DNA of 64,000 nucleotides from Limnanthes douglasii subsp. nivea (lineage: Eukaryota; Streptophyta; Magnoliopsida; Brassicales; Limnanthaceae), in assembly GCA_036936605.1 (NCBI GenBank), contig JAUPFV010000005.1, positions 228,747,770-228,811,769 of the forward strand. The letters run 5' to 3'. The position numbers and the translations under genes are program-made. Positions within the stretch are counted from its first letter, which is position 1, and the number at the start of each line of letters is the position of its first letter. The notes under the pieces were generated by a model. It made no database searches, was not told where the DNA came from, and saw nothing but the letters and a program-made list of their open reading frames with translations. Shown one piece after another: positions 43,844 to 53,312 of this stretch.

Positions 43844-43849
43844 TTTATA
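43844..43849 (-). promoter_or_regulatory. TATA box of the antisense gene of element D
   Basis: CTATAAATACC on the minus strand, 118 bases upstream of the ATG, followed by a GAGAGA-rich leader (43765-43810). The antisense gene of C has the same TATA sequence and the same kind of leader. From here to the 3' LTR (43850-44235) I see no gene on either strand. Confidence 0.65.
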
Positions 43850-44235
43850 GGGAGGCTTGGAAGAGCGGGGGATATCAATCGACAGAAACACAGCGGGAAG
43901 ACGAAGAGTCTCCTAGGATCCTAGCCTGGAAAGGGGGATGGTCTATCAACCCATGACACGCGTCGACCTAAGTCTGGCGAGACCTGACGTAAGCACCCGC
44001 CACAAGCGCTGCGTAGAAGTGGGCCGCCGCTACCAGGGCCGGAAAGAAGGCCTGGCCCGTTAGGAAAGGCTTAAGGTCGAAGGCCCACAAAACAAGAAGA
44101 TGAGACGCGGGAGAGAATCCGAAGAAGCAACCCCGCGCGTCGGGAAGTTGAAGCCGACGGGATCGGGATCCCATAATGAGGACAGACGATCGGCACAGAT
44201 TCTTTTGTAAAGTCTCCGCTCCTGATAGTTCCCGA

Positions 44236-44250
44236 AGACTGGGGGGCTAC
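44236..44250 (+). other. Polypurine tract of element D
   Basis: AGACTGGGGGGCTAC directly precedes the 3' LTR. C has the identical tract before its 3' LTR (52114-52128). It primes plus-strand DNA synthesis in LTR elements. Confidence 0.8.
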
Positions 44251-44579
44251 TGATGAGGGCGGAATTCGCCGATCCAAGAAATAGGGGTAATTATGTAATA
44301 AATAATAGTTAATGTAATTATTGTAATAGTCAAAGTTCTTTAGGGACTAATATGCAAAAACAAAGTAGCTAGAGGAGGCCCATCGACATGTGATGATGGC
44401 CCATTAAGAGTTTAAACAGGTCCTCCGAATTTTACTATAAAAGGAGGACCCGTTTGCCTAAAATGGTATGGAATATTTTCTTGGCAAATAGACTACTTTA
44501 TCTCTCTACTACTTTCTCTCTCTAGACACCTCAGACGCTATATCCCAAATACCCTTTGTGGATAATTATCAACTTATCA
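44251..44579 (+). repeat. 3' LTR of element D
   Basis: 329 bp, 2 differences from the 5' LTR, followed by the TTACC target duplication (44580-44584). Confidence 0.97.
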
Positions 44580-47396
44580 TTACCGACCTCAATCGAGCAT
44601 GCCCAAAAGACCCGTTCCCGATGCCGATAATCGACCAATTGGTGAATTTAACGTCGGGTAACAGATTACTCTCCTTTATGGAGGCATATGCAGGCTATAA
44701 TCAGATCAAGTTGCACCCAGCAGATCAGGAAAGCACGACGTTAGTTACGGGCTGAGGCTTGTATTGTTATAAGGTTATGCCATTCGGGTTAAAAAACGCT
44801 GGAGAGACTTACCAAAGATTGGTGAATAAGACTTTTGGGGGAGACATGCTGGTAAAAAGTGGCACAGATGATGGCCATTTTGCAGATCTGAGGGAGACTT
44901 TTGGAAATCTAAGGAGTATAAATCTCAAGTTAAACCCGGAGAAATGTTCTTTTGGGGTAAGGTTGGGAAAGTTCCTAGGATTCTTTGTCAGTGAAAAAGG
45001 AATCGAGGCAGATCCAATTCAATTACAAGCCCTTGCCAACATGACCCCGCCGAGGAATATCAAGGAGGTTCAGATATTAACCGAGCGCTTAGCGGCTCTG
45101 AATCGATTTATTTCTCGTTCGTTTGACAAGTGCGCTCCCTTTTTTCAGGTCTTGAGAAACACTAAGTCTTTTGTTGGGACACCAACTTGTGATGAGGCCT
45201 TTTTAGGGATCAAAACTTACTTATCATCCCCGAACCTTCTAACCAAGCCCCTACAAGGGGAGATTCTTTTTCTTTATGTAGCAGTTTCAGATTTTGCAGT
45301 AAGTGCGGCATTGATCAGTGAATCGGGAACCGTTCCCAGAGCGGTATACTTTGTGAGAAAAAGCCTATTAGACGCGGAGACAAGGTATTTGAAGCTGGAA
45401 AATGGCCTTGGCATTAGTGACCGCGGCGTGAAAAATACGACCCTATTTTCAGGCCCACTCCATTGTCATGCGAACCTCTTTTCCACTCAAGTATGTTCTC
45501 CAGCGACCGGACATATCAGGAAGAATGTCTAAATGGTTGGTCGAGCTAGGCGATTTGGATATCAATTTTGAGCCAAGAACAGCCATCAAAGGCCAGGCCT
45601 TGGATGCTTTTTTAGTCGAATTTCATTACGACCGACCAGACCAAGAAGAGCCGCCCAAGGAAGACGAGCAAGTTGAGTGGGTTATTCGAACCGATGGGGG
45701 ATCGAACATCAATGGATGTGGCGTCGGTGTACAGATAATAACCCCTACAGGCATAAGTATGCATCAGGCAATCCGATTTGGTTTTACCACCTCTAACAAT
45801 GAAGCTGAATATGAGGCTGCTCTAGCTGGTCTGAGATTAGCGCAGGTGTGCGGAGCTAAGCATATACGACTCGTGAGTGATTCTCAGTTGTTGATTAACC
45901 AAGACTCGGGAGCGTCAAAAGCTAGGAAAGAGTACCTGGTCGAATACTTAACAGCATTACGAGTGTTAGCCGTGTCATTCGCCAAAGTAACATATGAGCA
46001 CGTCCCCAGGACCGAAAATATGGTTTCCGACTCCCTAGCGTCGGCATCCTTCTCAAGCAGCTACCCTTGGGTAACCATACAAGAAAACCCGTCAATTATA
46101 AAGAGGACAGAGCTGGACAATCGACCGTAAATCTCCTGTCAGATATCCTCAGTAACGTTATTGGACTGGAGAAGGGATATAATAGCTTTCGTGGCCGAAG
46201 GATTACTACCAGACGATAGTACCGCAACTCGGAAGGTACGAAATAAGGCCCGAGGCTACATTTTGTTGGGAGAAATACTGTACAAAAAGTCTTTCAGCAG
46301 GCCTTTGTTGAGGTGCTTGGGGACGAATGAATCACAGATATTTGTATCCGAGTTACACGACGGAGAAGGTGCAGCTCACTGCGGTTACAAAGCACTAATA
46401 AGAAGAATTTTTCTTGCCGGTTTTTATTGGCCAACGGTAACTACCGATGCTCAGAAGATAGTGAAAACATGCAACATGTGTCAAAGATTCGCAAACGCAA
46501 TCAATGTGCCAGCGGCTCCTTTAGAATCGATATTTGAAGGTCTTCCTTTTGACCGATGGGGAATCGATCTAGTGGGGACATTACCCATGGCATCCAGGGG
46601 ACGACAAATGATAGTGGTGGTAGTGGATTACTTCTCAAAATGGGTAGAAGCCGAGCAATTGTCGGGAACAAGAAGTAAAGATATCGTCAAATTCATTTGG
46701 TTCAACATCTGCTGTAGGTTCGGGGTACCCCAGACGCTCACAATGGACAAAGGACCTCAATTTGACAGCAGTGAGATGAGATCTTTTTGTTCGACCCATA
46801 AAATCAGGCAATGCTTTTCCGCCCCTTTTCATCCCCAGGCGAACGGGCAAGTTGAAGTCATGAACCAGACTATCATAGAAAGGCTCAAAAAGAACTTATA
46901 AGGAAAAGCTGGCAAGTGGCCGGATTACTTACAAGAAGTATTGTGGGCCTACCATACTACCCCTCGAACGACGACTCAAGAATCGCCTTATGCCTTGGTT
47001 TATGGAATGGATGCTGTCACCCCCGCAGAATCAATCTTCCCATATTTTAGGGTCGGGAATTATGACGAGAATAGAAACGGGGACGACAGACGACTAACTC
47101 TGGACATGATAGAAGAAAAAAGAGGTCGAGCCCAACTGAGTTCTTTACATTATCAGACCCTAATGATGAGTCGGTATGCGTCGAAAGTACGTCGACGAGA
47201 GTTCAATATCGTGGATAGAGTTTTGAGGAGAGTTTTCCTGCATACCAAAGACAAAAGCCTCGGCAAGCTCGCCCCGAATTGGGAAGGCCTGTACACAGTA
47301 ATGGAAAGAATCAAGAGTGGGACGTATCAGTTGCAGGACAAGCACAGACGTTTGTTGAGGCTCCCTTGGAACATTGAACATTTGAAGATATAATTG
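44580..47396 (+). pseudogene. pol of element C, second part (after element D)
   Basis: Resumes at TDLNRACPKDPFPMP. RT: TTLVTG then a TGA (44754-44756), then GLYCYKVMPFGLKNAGETYQRLVNKTFGGDMLVKSG. Compared with D, eleven residues are deleted in frame (near 44839), removing Tyr-Ile-Asp of the YIDD active site. RNase H 1 has a one-base loss near 45402 and TGA for CGA at 45428. RNase H 2 (45680-46030) keeps RTDGGSN, SNNEAEYEAALAGLRLA, SDSQLLINQ and NMVSDSLA. Further stops are at 46127-46129 (TAA) and 46899-46901 (TAA). Integrase is otherwise complete (CNMCQR, GIDLVGTLPM, TMDKGPQFD where D has DN, NGQVEVMNQ). It ends near WNIEHLKI. Confidence 0.92.
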
Positions 47397-47460
47397 GAAT
47401 AATTTTATTGATGTTTGTAATTCCTTCATAATCATTCTTATTTGTGTAAGAACCTTTGGT

Positions 47461-47514
47461 CGGGGATGCACTCTTTCCTACCTCGGTGGCGCGAGAAGGT
47501 TTTAATGAGGCATC
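47461..47514 (+). other. Conserved post-pol non-coding block (element C copy)
   Basis: GGGATGCACTCTTTCCTACC, then TCGGTGGCGCGAGA, then AGGTTTTAATGAGGCATC, about 65 bases after the end of pol. Almost the same as 40361-40415 in D. Confidence 0.75.
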
Positions 47515-47614
47515 TATGGCAAACGATCTTTATAATCTAATCTTTTGCCTTTAAAATTTGAAAGTATTAAAAGGAAAGTCCATCAGCTGACGAGGTGATA
47601 GACAACGTTTGGCG

Positions 47615-48140
47615 ATCTTAATTGATCAACAGAACCTTCATAGGTTTTTCAGTGTTTAACTGATCTACATTTTATTCCCGACCCAATGGGAATATTTTCA
47701 ATTAAATACTGATCAACAGAACCTTCATAAGTTTTTTAGTGTTTAACTGATCTACATTTTATTCCCGACCCTATGGGAATATTTTCAATTAAATATTGAT
47801 CAACGAAACCTATATAGGTTTTTCAGTGTTTAACTGATCTACATTTTATTCCCGACCCTATGGAAACATTTTCAATTAACCGTTGATCAACAGGACCTTA
47901 ATAGGGGTTTCAGAGTTTAACTGATCTACATTTTATTCCCGACCCTATGGGAATATTTTCAATTAAATATTGATCAACATAACCTTAATAGGGTTTTCAG
48001 TGTTTAACTGATCTACATTTTATTCCCGACCCTATGGGAACATTTTCAATCAAACACTGATCGACAGAACCTTTATAGGTTTTTCAGTGTTTAACTGCTC
48101 TACATTTTTTATCCCGACCTTACTAAAATTTTCAATTATG
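47615..48140 (+). repeat. 87-bp tandem array of element C
   Basis: About six units. GATCTACATTTTATTCCCGA starts at 47662, 47749, 47836, 47923 and 48010, and a variant (GCTCTACATTTT) starts at 48097, all 87 bases apart. The framework is shared with the D unit (GATC.ACAGAAC, TTTTTC.GT, GATCTACATTTT) but the rest differs. A weaker related stretch continues to about 48230. Confidence 0.93.
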
Positions 48141-48347
48141 AAAACAATCAAATCTCCTACACTTAATGAAGCCCGACCCCCAAGGGAGGATTCTCAATCA
48201 AATATCGATTTACAGAAGCATATTGGTGAACAACAAAATTCAGGGAAAGCTTAACATTTAAAAGTCGTCGGTTACAAGACCGTCAAAAGGGTTCGACAGA
48301 CCCCAAAGGTTACAAAATTTCGATACAACAAAAAAGAGGGGGAGAAG

Positions 48348-51300
48348 TTAAGCATCCTCATCTTCAGGATCAGTCTCTGTGTCATCTGACTCTTCATCAT
48401 CGCAGACCACACCGGATGGACGACCTTCTTCGGGGACATCTAGCCACATTGACCCAAGGGGAAGGTCGGGGAAACGATTGTGAAAGGTCGGCACATAAGC
48501 AGCCTTAGCCTCGGCAGTCTCTTTGTCTGTCCATTTATGACACTTGTCAGCAAATAGCGCGTTGACGTTTTTAAGATCGGCAATTTTTTTCGCCTTCTTT
48601 GCTGCGGAGTAACGAAAGAAACAACTTTGAATCTTGGTCACTGCCAATTTCCCAACTCGGTCGTTGCGGTCTTTTCTGACCCGCGCCAAGGTTTTTTCAA
48701 CCTTTTTCAAGCGCGACAATTTTCCCTTCCGCATCCGTCAGCTTCTGGTTTAGTTCTCCTGCGCGCCTTTCTTTCATGGCCAGAGGCAGAATCATGTTAT
48801 ATAAAGATAAGTACAACCCGTCAGTTACCCATAAAGTGAAGGTATGAGGGCTCCCTGGAACTGACAGCACGGGCAGCTTGGTACCACTTGATGAAGCCCC
48901 GACAGCTTTCGCTGCCTTTGAGGGACCAACGTTTTTGCTCCCAACCTCATCATCATCGGGGGTCACCACAACCAGAGCTTTCTCAGACGGTACTGCCGCG
49001 GGAGCGGCCACATCCCCACCCTTGACCTCCTCATATTGCTCAAAAAGCGCCGGGATGGTCGTATTATCGGCGCGGGCGGCAGGGTCGGCAAGACCACTCT
49101 CATTCTCCTTCTTTGAGCTTTTTGATTTTTTGGCTTGGGCACCATTAGCCTCAACCTTCTCCTTCCTTTTCTTCGTCAGTTCCTCAGACCGGTGGGCTTC
49201 ATCAGCCTTAGCAATAGCTCCAGCCTCTTGTTCAACAACGTCGACCTCCGCATTTTTGACATTCACCAGCTCGGCATCCTCATCAGACTTGGAGCACTTG
49301 CTAGGCACTTTATTAAATTTGGGAAGGAACAGGTGTACATCGGGTGCGTCTGTCTTTGCAACCAAATTCACCAAGCTGGGTGGTTGGCGCAGCTGCGCCC
49401 AGGTGAGCAGTTCATCAGAGCAATGCCAGAGGTTGCTCATGATCAAATTTGTATTCTTTAAGGCGCGGTCGAACACCCGACCCCAGTTCTTCCTGGCAAA
49501 GTCCTTCAAAATTTGGAAGATCACTTTGCCGGCTTTGAAGTAGTCCTTCTTCAGCTCCTGGATAAACTCATTGGACACTGCACAAAGGGTCGGTTAAAAA
49601 AAAAGATAAATATAATGTGATTACCATCGGGAACCCATTCCGCAACAACTGCCTCGGGTTCTCCTTAGTATATGGGCGACCGTTTTCCCAGCAGCCACTA
49701 AGGAAGATAAACCGATGCTTCTAGCCTTTGTCGCCCTCAAGGAAATCATTTACAATCTTCTAAGTGTTAGCTAAGGAAGAATAGAAGAAGGGTGATTTGG
49801 GGGATTTAGAGAGCCCAGACATGACAATGTACTCCATCATCGGCATAACCCGACCCGATAGACGAGAGGCCATTATACATGACATCATCGTATACCACGC
49901 ATTGGGGTTCAGCTGTGAGGGGCAGATGCCAATTATCTTGAAGTACTGAGCAATCTCAGGGTCTAGAGAAAACCTGAGGCCCCAGTAGAAAAGCTCTGTA
50001 AAGATGACGATCTCCCGAGACCGAACGTGCACGGCCGTCTCACCAGGAACGGGGAATTGTACTGAGATGCATTCCGGGATCCCCCACCGGATCAGAAGCT
50101 CTCCCTGTTCCGCGATAGAGAAGTAGAGATATTTGCCCTCAAAAAGGGAAATGACGTTGTCCCTTGGCAACAGCCGATGGTAAGTGGTGGTTATGACTGC
50201 TTTTGATGAGTCCGAATTCAGCATGCTCCTCGAACAAGGGCAAATCGGTCTAGTCTCTCCGAATACCGGACAGGTTACATGGACAGGGATCAAACAGGTC
50301 ACTTGGACCGGACAGATTTCTGTGAACACTGTGAACTTAAGGCTGTTCGAACTATGACAAAAGTACTAAAAAACCTAAACACTTCTTGACTAAGCTACTT
50401 GCTCTCCTACTTAGAGCTCATGGGTCTTAGAACATGACCCGGGTCCATTAAACATGACCCGAAAGCCAATAAGGGCCCAAACATTACACTATAAATACCC
50501 AACCACCCGCATTAACTATGAATAATGAGAATTAACTGCTACCAATCTGCTTAATCATCTCTCTACTCCCACCATTAAACACCCACATACCACTGTTAAA
50601 CACCCACACACCGCTGTTAAACACCCACACACCACCTTAAAACTCCACTTGAAATTACCAGCCTACCCTCAGGCAATTATTATCCACACCAGCTTCTATC
50701 TCTCGTAAAAATGGATCTTCAGGAGGAGCAGCAGCTTTACCAGCAACAACAACACCTTCCCCCACTCCATTTTCCACTGAGGGGTTAATGCCCAAACCAG
50801 CTAAGTCATTCGTTTCTGGCTCGTTAGCGTCTTCTATTGGGATAGCATCGAGTATAGGGCAGCCGGCCGCTTGAGGATCGACCGACTGGGAAAGAGGCTC
50901 TATAAAGCTGGAGCTACTGCCGGTGCGGGCGAGCTTTGATTTATTTTCTCGCTGTTGGCGAGAACGCTCAATTTCCAGGTTCTGACGGTCAAGATCCCTT
51001 CGGGCAACACCCAAAGGGGTAGCTGCGGTATTGATACTCGTCCGATACCCTTGAACGGTGGGAGTTAGGTGGACTATTTCGGGAGAGGTACCCCCCGCCG
51101 GTGAAGTAGAGGTGCTGGAATCTCCCATTGAAAGGAACCTAGTTTTTCCTTGGCGTCTAGGAAGAAAAGGGGGTAAGCTGGTAGGAGAATTTACTGACGA
51201 AGGCGTCGGGTGGTTGGACTGCACGAGAGGGGAGTGTGGAGACGTGCTGCTGGAGGGGATAACGATGGCCTCGGAGGTTTGAGCGCCAGCAGGTTCGGGC

Positions 51301-51512
51301 ACGATGAATGATTCCGCAGGAATGGGATTAGGCAGAACAGGGTTGTGGGGGAGAGGCACGGGTGCGAAAGGCTTTGTGTAAGAACTCCAGATTAATCCCG
51401 CAGCTCGGTATTCTTCAGCTCAATCGCTAATACTAGCCCAGTCAATAAACCCAAACACAGACTCGTTCTTCTTCTTCGGTTTCTGTTTTAGCTTCGGGTT
51501 CTTACTTTTCAT
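48348..51512 (-). pseudogene. Antisense gene of element C, decayed and split by a solo LTR
   Basis: ATG at 51512 (MKSKNPKLKQKPKKKNES). TATA is at 51598-51603. The frame has TGA where D has CGA (near 51420), then runs to 50692. A solo LTR (50204-50691) cuts it. It resumes with VITTTYHRLLPRDNVISLFEGKYLYF and FYWGLRFSLDPEIAQYF, then SCIMASRLSGRVMPMMEYIVMSGLSK. Two Trp codons of D are TAG here (near 49758 and 49719). A possible intron, 49624-49578, occupies the same place as in D but is only 47 bases long. Exon 2 (MSNLWHCSDELLTWAQLRQPPS, then the basic segment EELTKKRKEKVEANGAQAKKSK) has a frameshift near 48700-48735 and ends with an acidic tail at 48348. Confidence 0.85.
50204..50691 (+). mobile_element. 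Solo LTR of an element A relative, inside the antisense gene of C
   Basis: 488 bp, TGATGAGTCCG...TATCCACACCA, the same terminal sequences as the element A LTR read in sense. Flanked by GCTTT (50199-50203) and GCTTC (50692-50696), a target duplication with one change. It contains a threefold repeat of about 22 bases built on CTGTTAAACACCCACACA (50571-50636). TATA: ACTATAAATACCC near 50490. Confidence 0.85.
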
Positions 51513-51597
51513 AAACACTGCTTTCTCTCTCTAAAATGGTCAGGGGAGGACTTTCTCTCTCTAGAATTTCTCTGAAAGCGATTTCGTGAATGAAGTA

Positions 51598-51603
51598 TTT
51601 ATA
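51598..51603 (-). promoter_or_regulatory. TATA box of the antisense gene of element C
   Basis: CCTATAAATAC on the minus strand, 86 bases upstream of the ATG at 51512, followed by a GAGAG-rich leader as in D. The interval 51604-52113 up to the polypurine tract shows no gene. Confidence 0.6.
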
Positions 51604-52128
51604 GGCAGCTTGCCTTAACCGCTTTACGCATGGGAGAGTCCAAACTACGAAAAGCATCGGGAAGTTGAAGAGCCTTTTGAAGAGATGTGCAGACGAGTAA
51701 GGGGATGACACGTGTAGATTAAGCCCAACAGAGCACGCTATAGGCGCTTGTCAGGCTAGCATCGTAGGTGTGCACCAACTAGTACAAATGGGTATGCTCT
51801 ATGGGCTCCATGTACTCATTTTTTCTTCCAAGGCCTGATTACCCGTTTGGGCCCATGGGGAATCTGTTAATCGGGATGAGTGGTAGACCTATAATGAATT
51901 TTTTTAGCGTCGGGGACGATTCGTAGCCATCCTTGAAGCTTTAATAAAAAAATATAGGGGGTCGGTCATCATTCAGGAGAAAGCGATCAGTCGGGGGACA
52001 CATCCTTAAGCCTTGCCGATACCGAGGTAATGTGGTAATTCGATACCGAAGCATAATGGTCAGAGGCGTTTCGAAATAATTTATTTACAAGTCTTCATTC
52101 CCGACGCTCTTGAAGACTGGGGGGCTAC

Positions 52129-52465
52129 TGATAAGGAAGTAATTCGCCGATCCCAATAGAAAAGGAGTTAATTGCAAAAAGGAGAAGGGAAATATGCCCA
52201 TTACTGTATTTATTATTTACTAGAAGACAATGTGTAAATAAAGTAGTTTGTAAAAGACTAATTATGAAATAATAAAAGAGTACCAATGACATAAATGGGT
52301 CCCACCTTCCCCACTATATAAGGGAGCCCATTTATAATCTTGGTAGGTGGAGATTCTTTAATATATTCTCTTTCTATTCTCTCTCTCTCTCTCTACATTT
52401 TGAGCTCTAGTCACATCAGGTTCAAGATCCAAGATTCCTTATTCTTGTCATTTATTCTCTCATCA
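52129..52465 (+). repeat. 3' LTR of element C, complete
   Basis: 337 bp, TGATAAGG...TCTCATCA, preceded by the polypurine tract AGACTGGGGGGCTAC. TATATAAG (52315-52322) lies between arms TAAATGGGTCCC (52292-52303) and GGGAGCCCATTTA (52322-52334), which pair with one bulged base. A CT microsatellite follows (52378-52396). Confidence 0.93.
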
Positions 52466-52470
52466 GACTG

Positions 52471-53312
52471 TAATATTCATATGGTACATTTTTCAATGCA
52501 ATAATAAATTTGGAAAGAACCGGCTTCAGATTGACGCTCAGAGTTGCAGCAAAGTCCTCGAGTAGTTTAATAAACCCTTTCTTTTTTTCCTTTCCTTTTT
52601 CTCGGGAGCCGTTTGCTTTGAAGTATTATCTTCGGATTCTGAAGTAACACCACTTTTTGTAACTTCAAGATTGGAGTTCGTTTCCGTTCTCGACTCTAAT
52701 TCAGCTTCTTCTTCAGACTTTTTTGTCTCGTAGTTGAGATGAAACTCTGTCACTAGTAGTATCTTGTAGATTAGAGGATGTTTTTGTGTTTTATTGACTC
52801 TTTGTCAGTCACAACTATCTCATTCGGAGGATGAGAAGGTGTAGGATTTTTTGGAGTATTGTTATCGTCAAAGTCTCCCATAACTACAAATGGGCTTCTT
52901 CTAAGAGGATAAGTTAAGTAAGAGTGAGTCTTGGATTGAATTTGAGGTGTCTCTTTGCGACAAATTTGTGGTGGTTTAGGGTTAACTATTGAAGATGTTT
53001 TTTATTCATTTTTATAAGATTTTTTTTTGCTTTTCTTTGCAATTTATTTGAAGAAAAATGGATATGTTTCCAGAGAATGGTGGTGAAAGATTTCGAAGCG
53101 GTGACATTGACTTCTTGGGGGATTTTGGTGAGCTAATAAGAATTGAGTCTGATGGAATTTGGAACCCAGATTCATTATGGCCAGGGACGAAATTACCGTA
53201 TAAAATGGTTTGAGTTGAAGATTTTGGAAAGTTTTCTATTACTCCTGCTGCACGATATTCAGCAGCTCTCTCACTGATACACAAATAGTTGTATATACCA
53301 AAAATGGGTTTT
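52471..53312 (-). pseudogene. Antisense gene of element B, N-terminal part, truncated by the duplication junction
   Basis: On the minus strand from 53312: KPIFGIYNYLCISERAAEYRAAGVIENFPK, matching WSSIGDRAEEYRRAGLIWGSNSKP near the N-terminus of the D gene. Then SDSILISSPKSPKKSMSPL and, after stops, a Glu/Lys-rich ORF (52753-52538, MTEFHLNYETKKSEEEAELE). It should continue into 30947 across element C. The start codon and promoter are missing because the MULE copy 2 begins here. Confidence 0.7.

Larger units (their letters stand above)
34119..44579 (+). mobile_element. Retrotransposon D: intact, young Tat-type Ty3/gypsy element
   Basis: 10,461 bp with 329-bp LTRs (34119-34447 and 44251-44579) that differ at 2 positions, flanked by perfect TTACC duplications (34114-34118, 44580-44584). 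Contents in order: primer-binding site TTGGCGCCGTCTGTGGGA (34448-34465), gag-protease, readthrough-type stop, pol with dual RNase H, post-pol block, 89-bp array, antisense spliced gene, polypurine tract, 3' LTR. All frames are open apart from the single UAG. It is inserted in the RT region of element C. GC content is clearly higher than in A or B. This is the only element here that could be autonomous. Confidence 0.97.
30948..52465 (+). mobile_element. Retrotransposon C (Tat type), defective, host of element D
   Basis: LTRs 30948-31042 (internally deleted) and 52129-52465, with perfect GACTG target duplications at 30943-30947 and 52466-52470. Without element D it is about 11 kb. Order: 5' LTR, TTGGCACCGTCTGTGGGA primer-binding site, gag-protease, RT interrupted by D, RNase H, integrase, post-pol block, 87-bp array, antisense gene with a solo LTR in it, 3' LTR. 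The comparable 95 LTR bases differ at one position, yet the genes carry several stops, a frameshift and a deletion in the RT active site. Confidence 0.93.
23369..53312 (+). mobile_element. Retrotransposon B (Tat type, old), copy 1, interrupted by element C
   Basis: gag begins at the deletion scar 23368/23369. Decayed pol runs to about 28030, then the post-pol block, repeats, and an antisense gene from 28790 to 30947. Element C splits that gene (GACTG duplication). The gene resumes at 52471 and ends abruptly at the tandem-duplication junction near 53312. The 5' LTR was deleted in this copy, and the 3' LTR was lost at the junction. Stops every 50-150 codons mark it as old. Confidence 0.8.

Noticed and set aside
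6227..44584. Elements A and D share the same target duplication TTACC, hinting at target preference.
   Set aside because: The elements lie in opposite orientation, so in element sense the sites are GGTAA and TTACC. The other insertions use GACTG, GCATT and GCTTY. Two events are too few.
40522..48140. Regular repeats considered as a CRISPR-like array.
   Set aside because: Units are contiguous with no unique spacers, in a plant retrotransposon 3' region.
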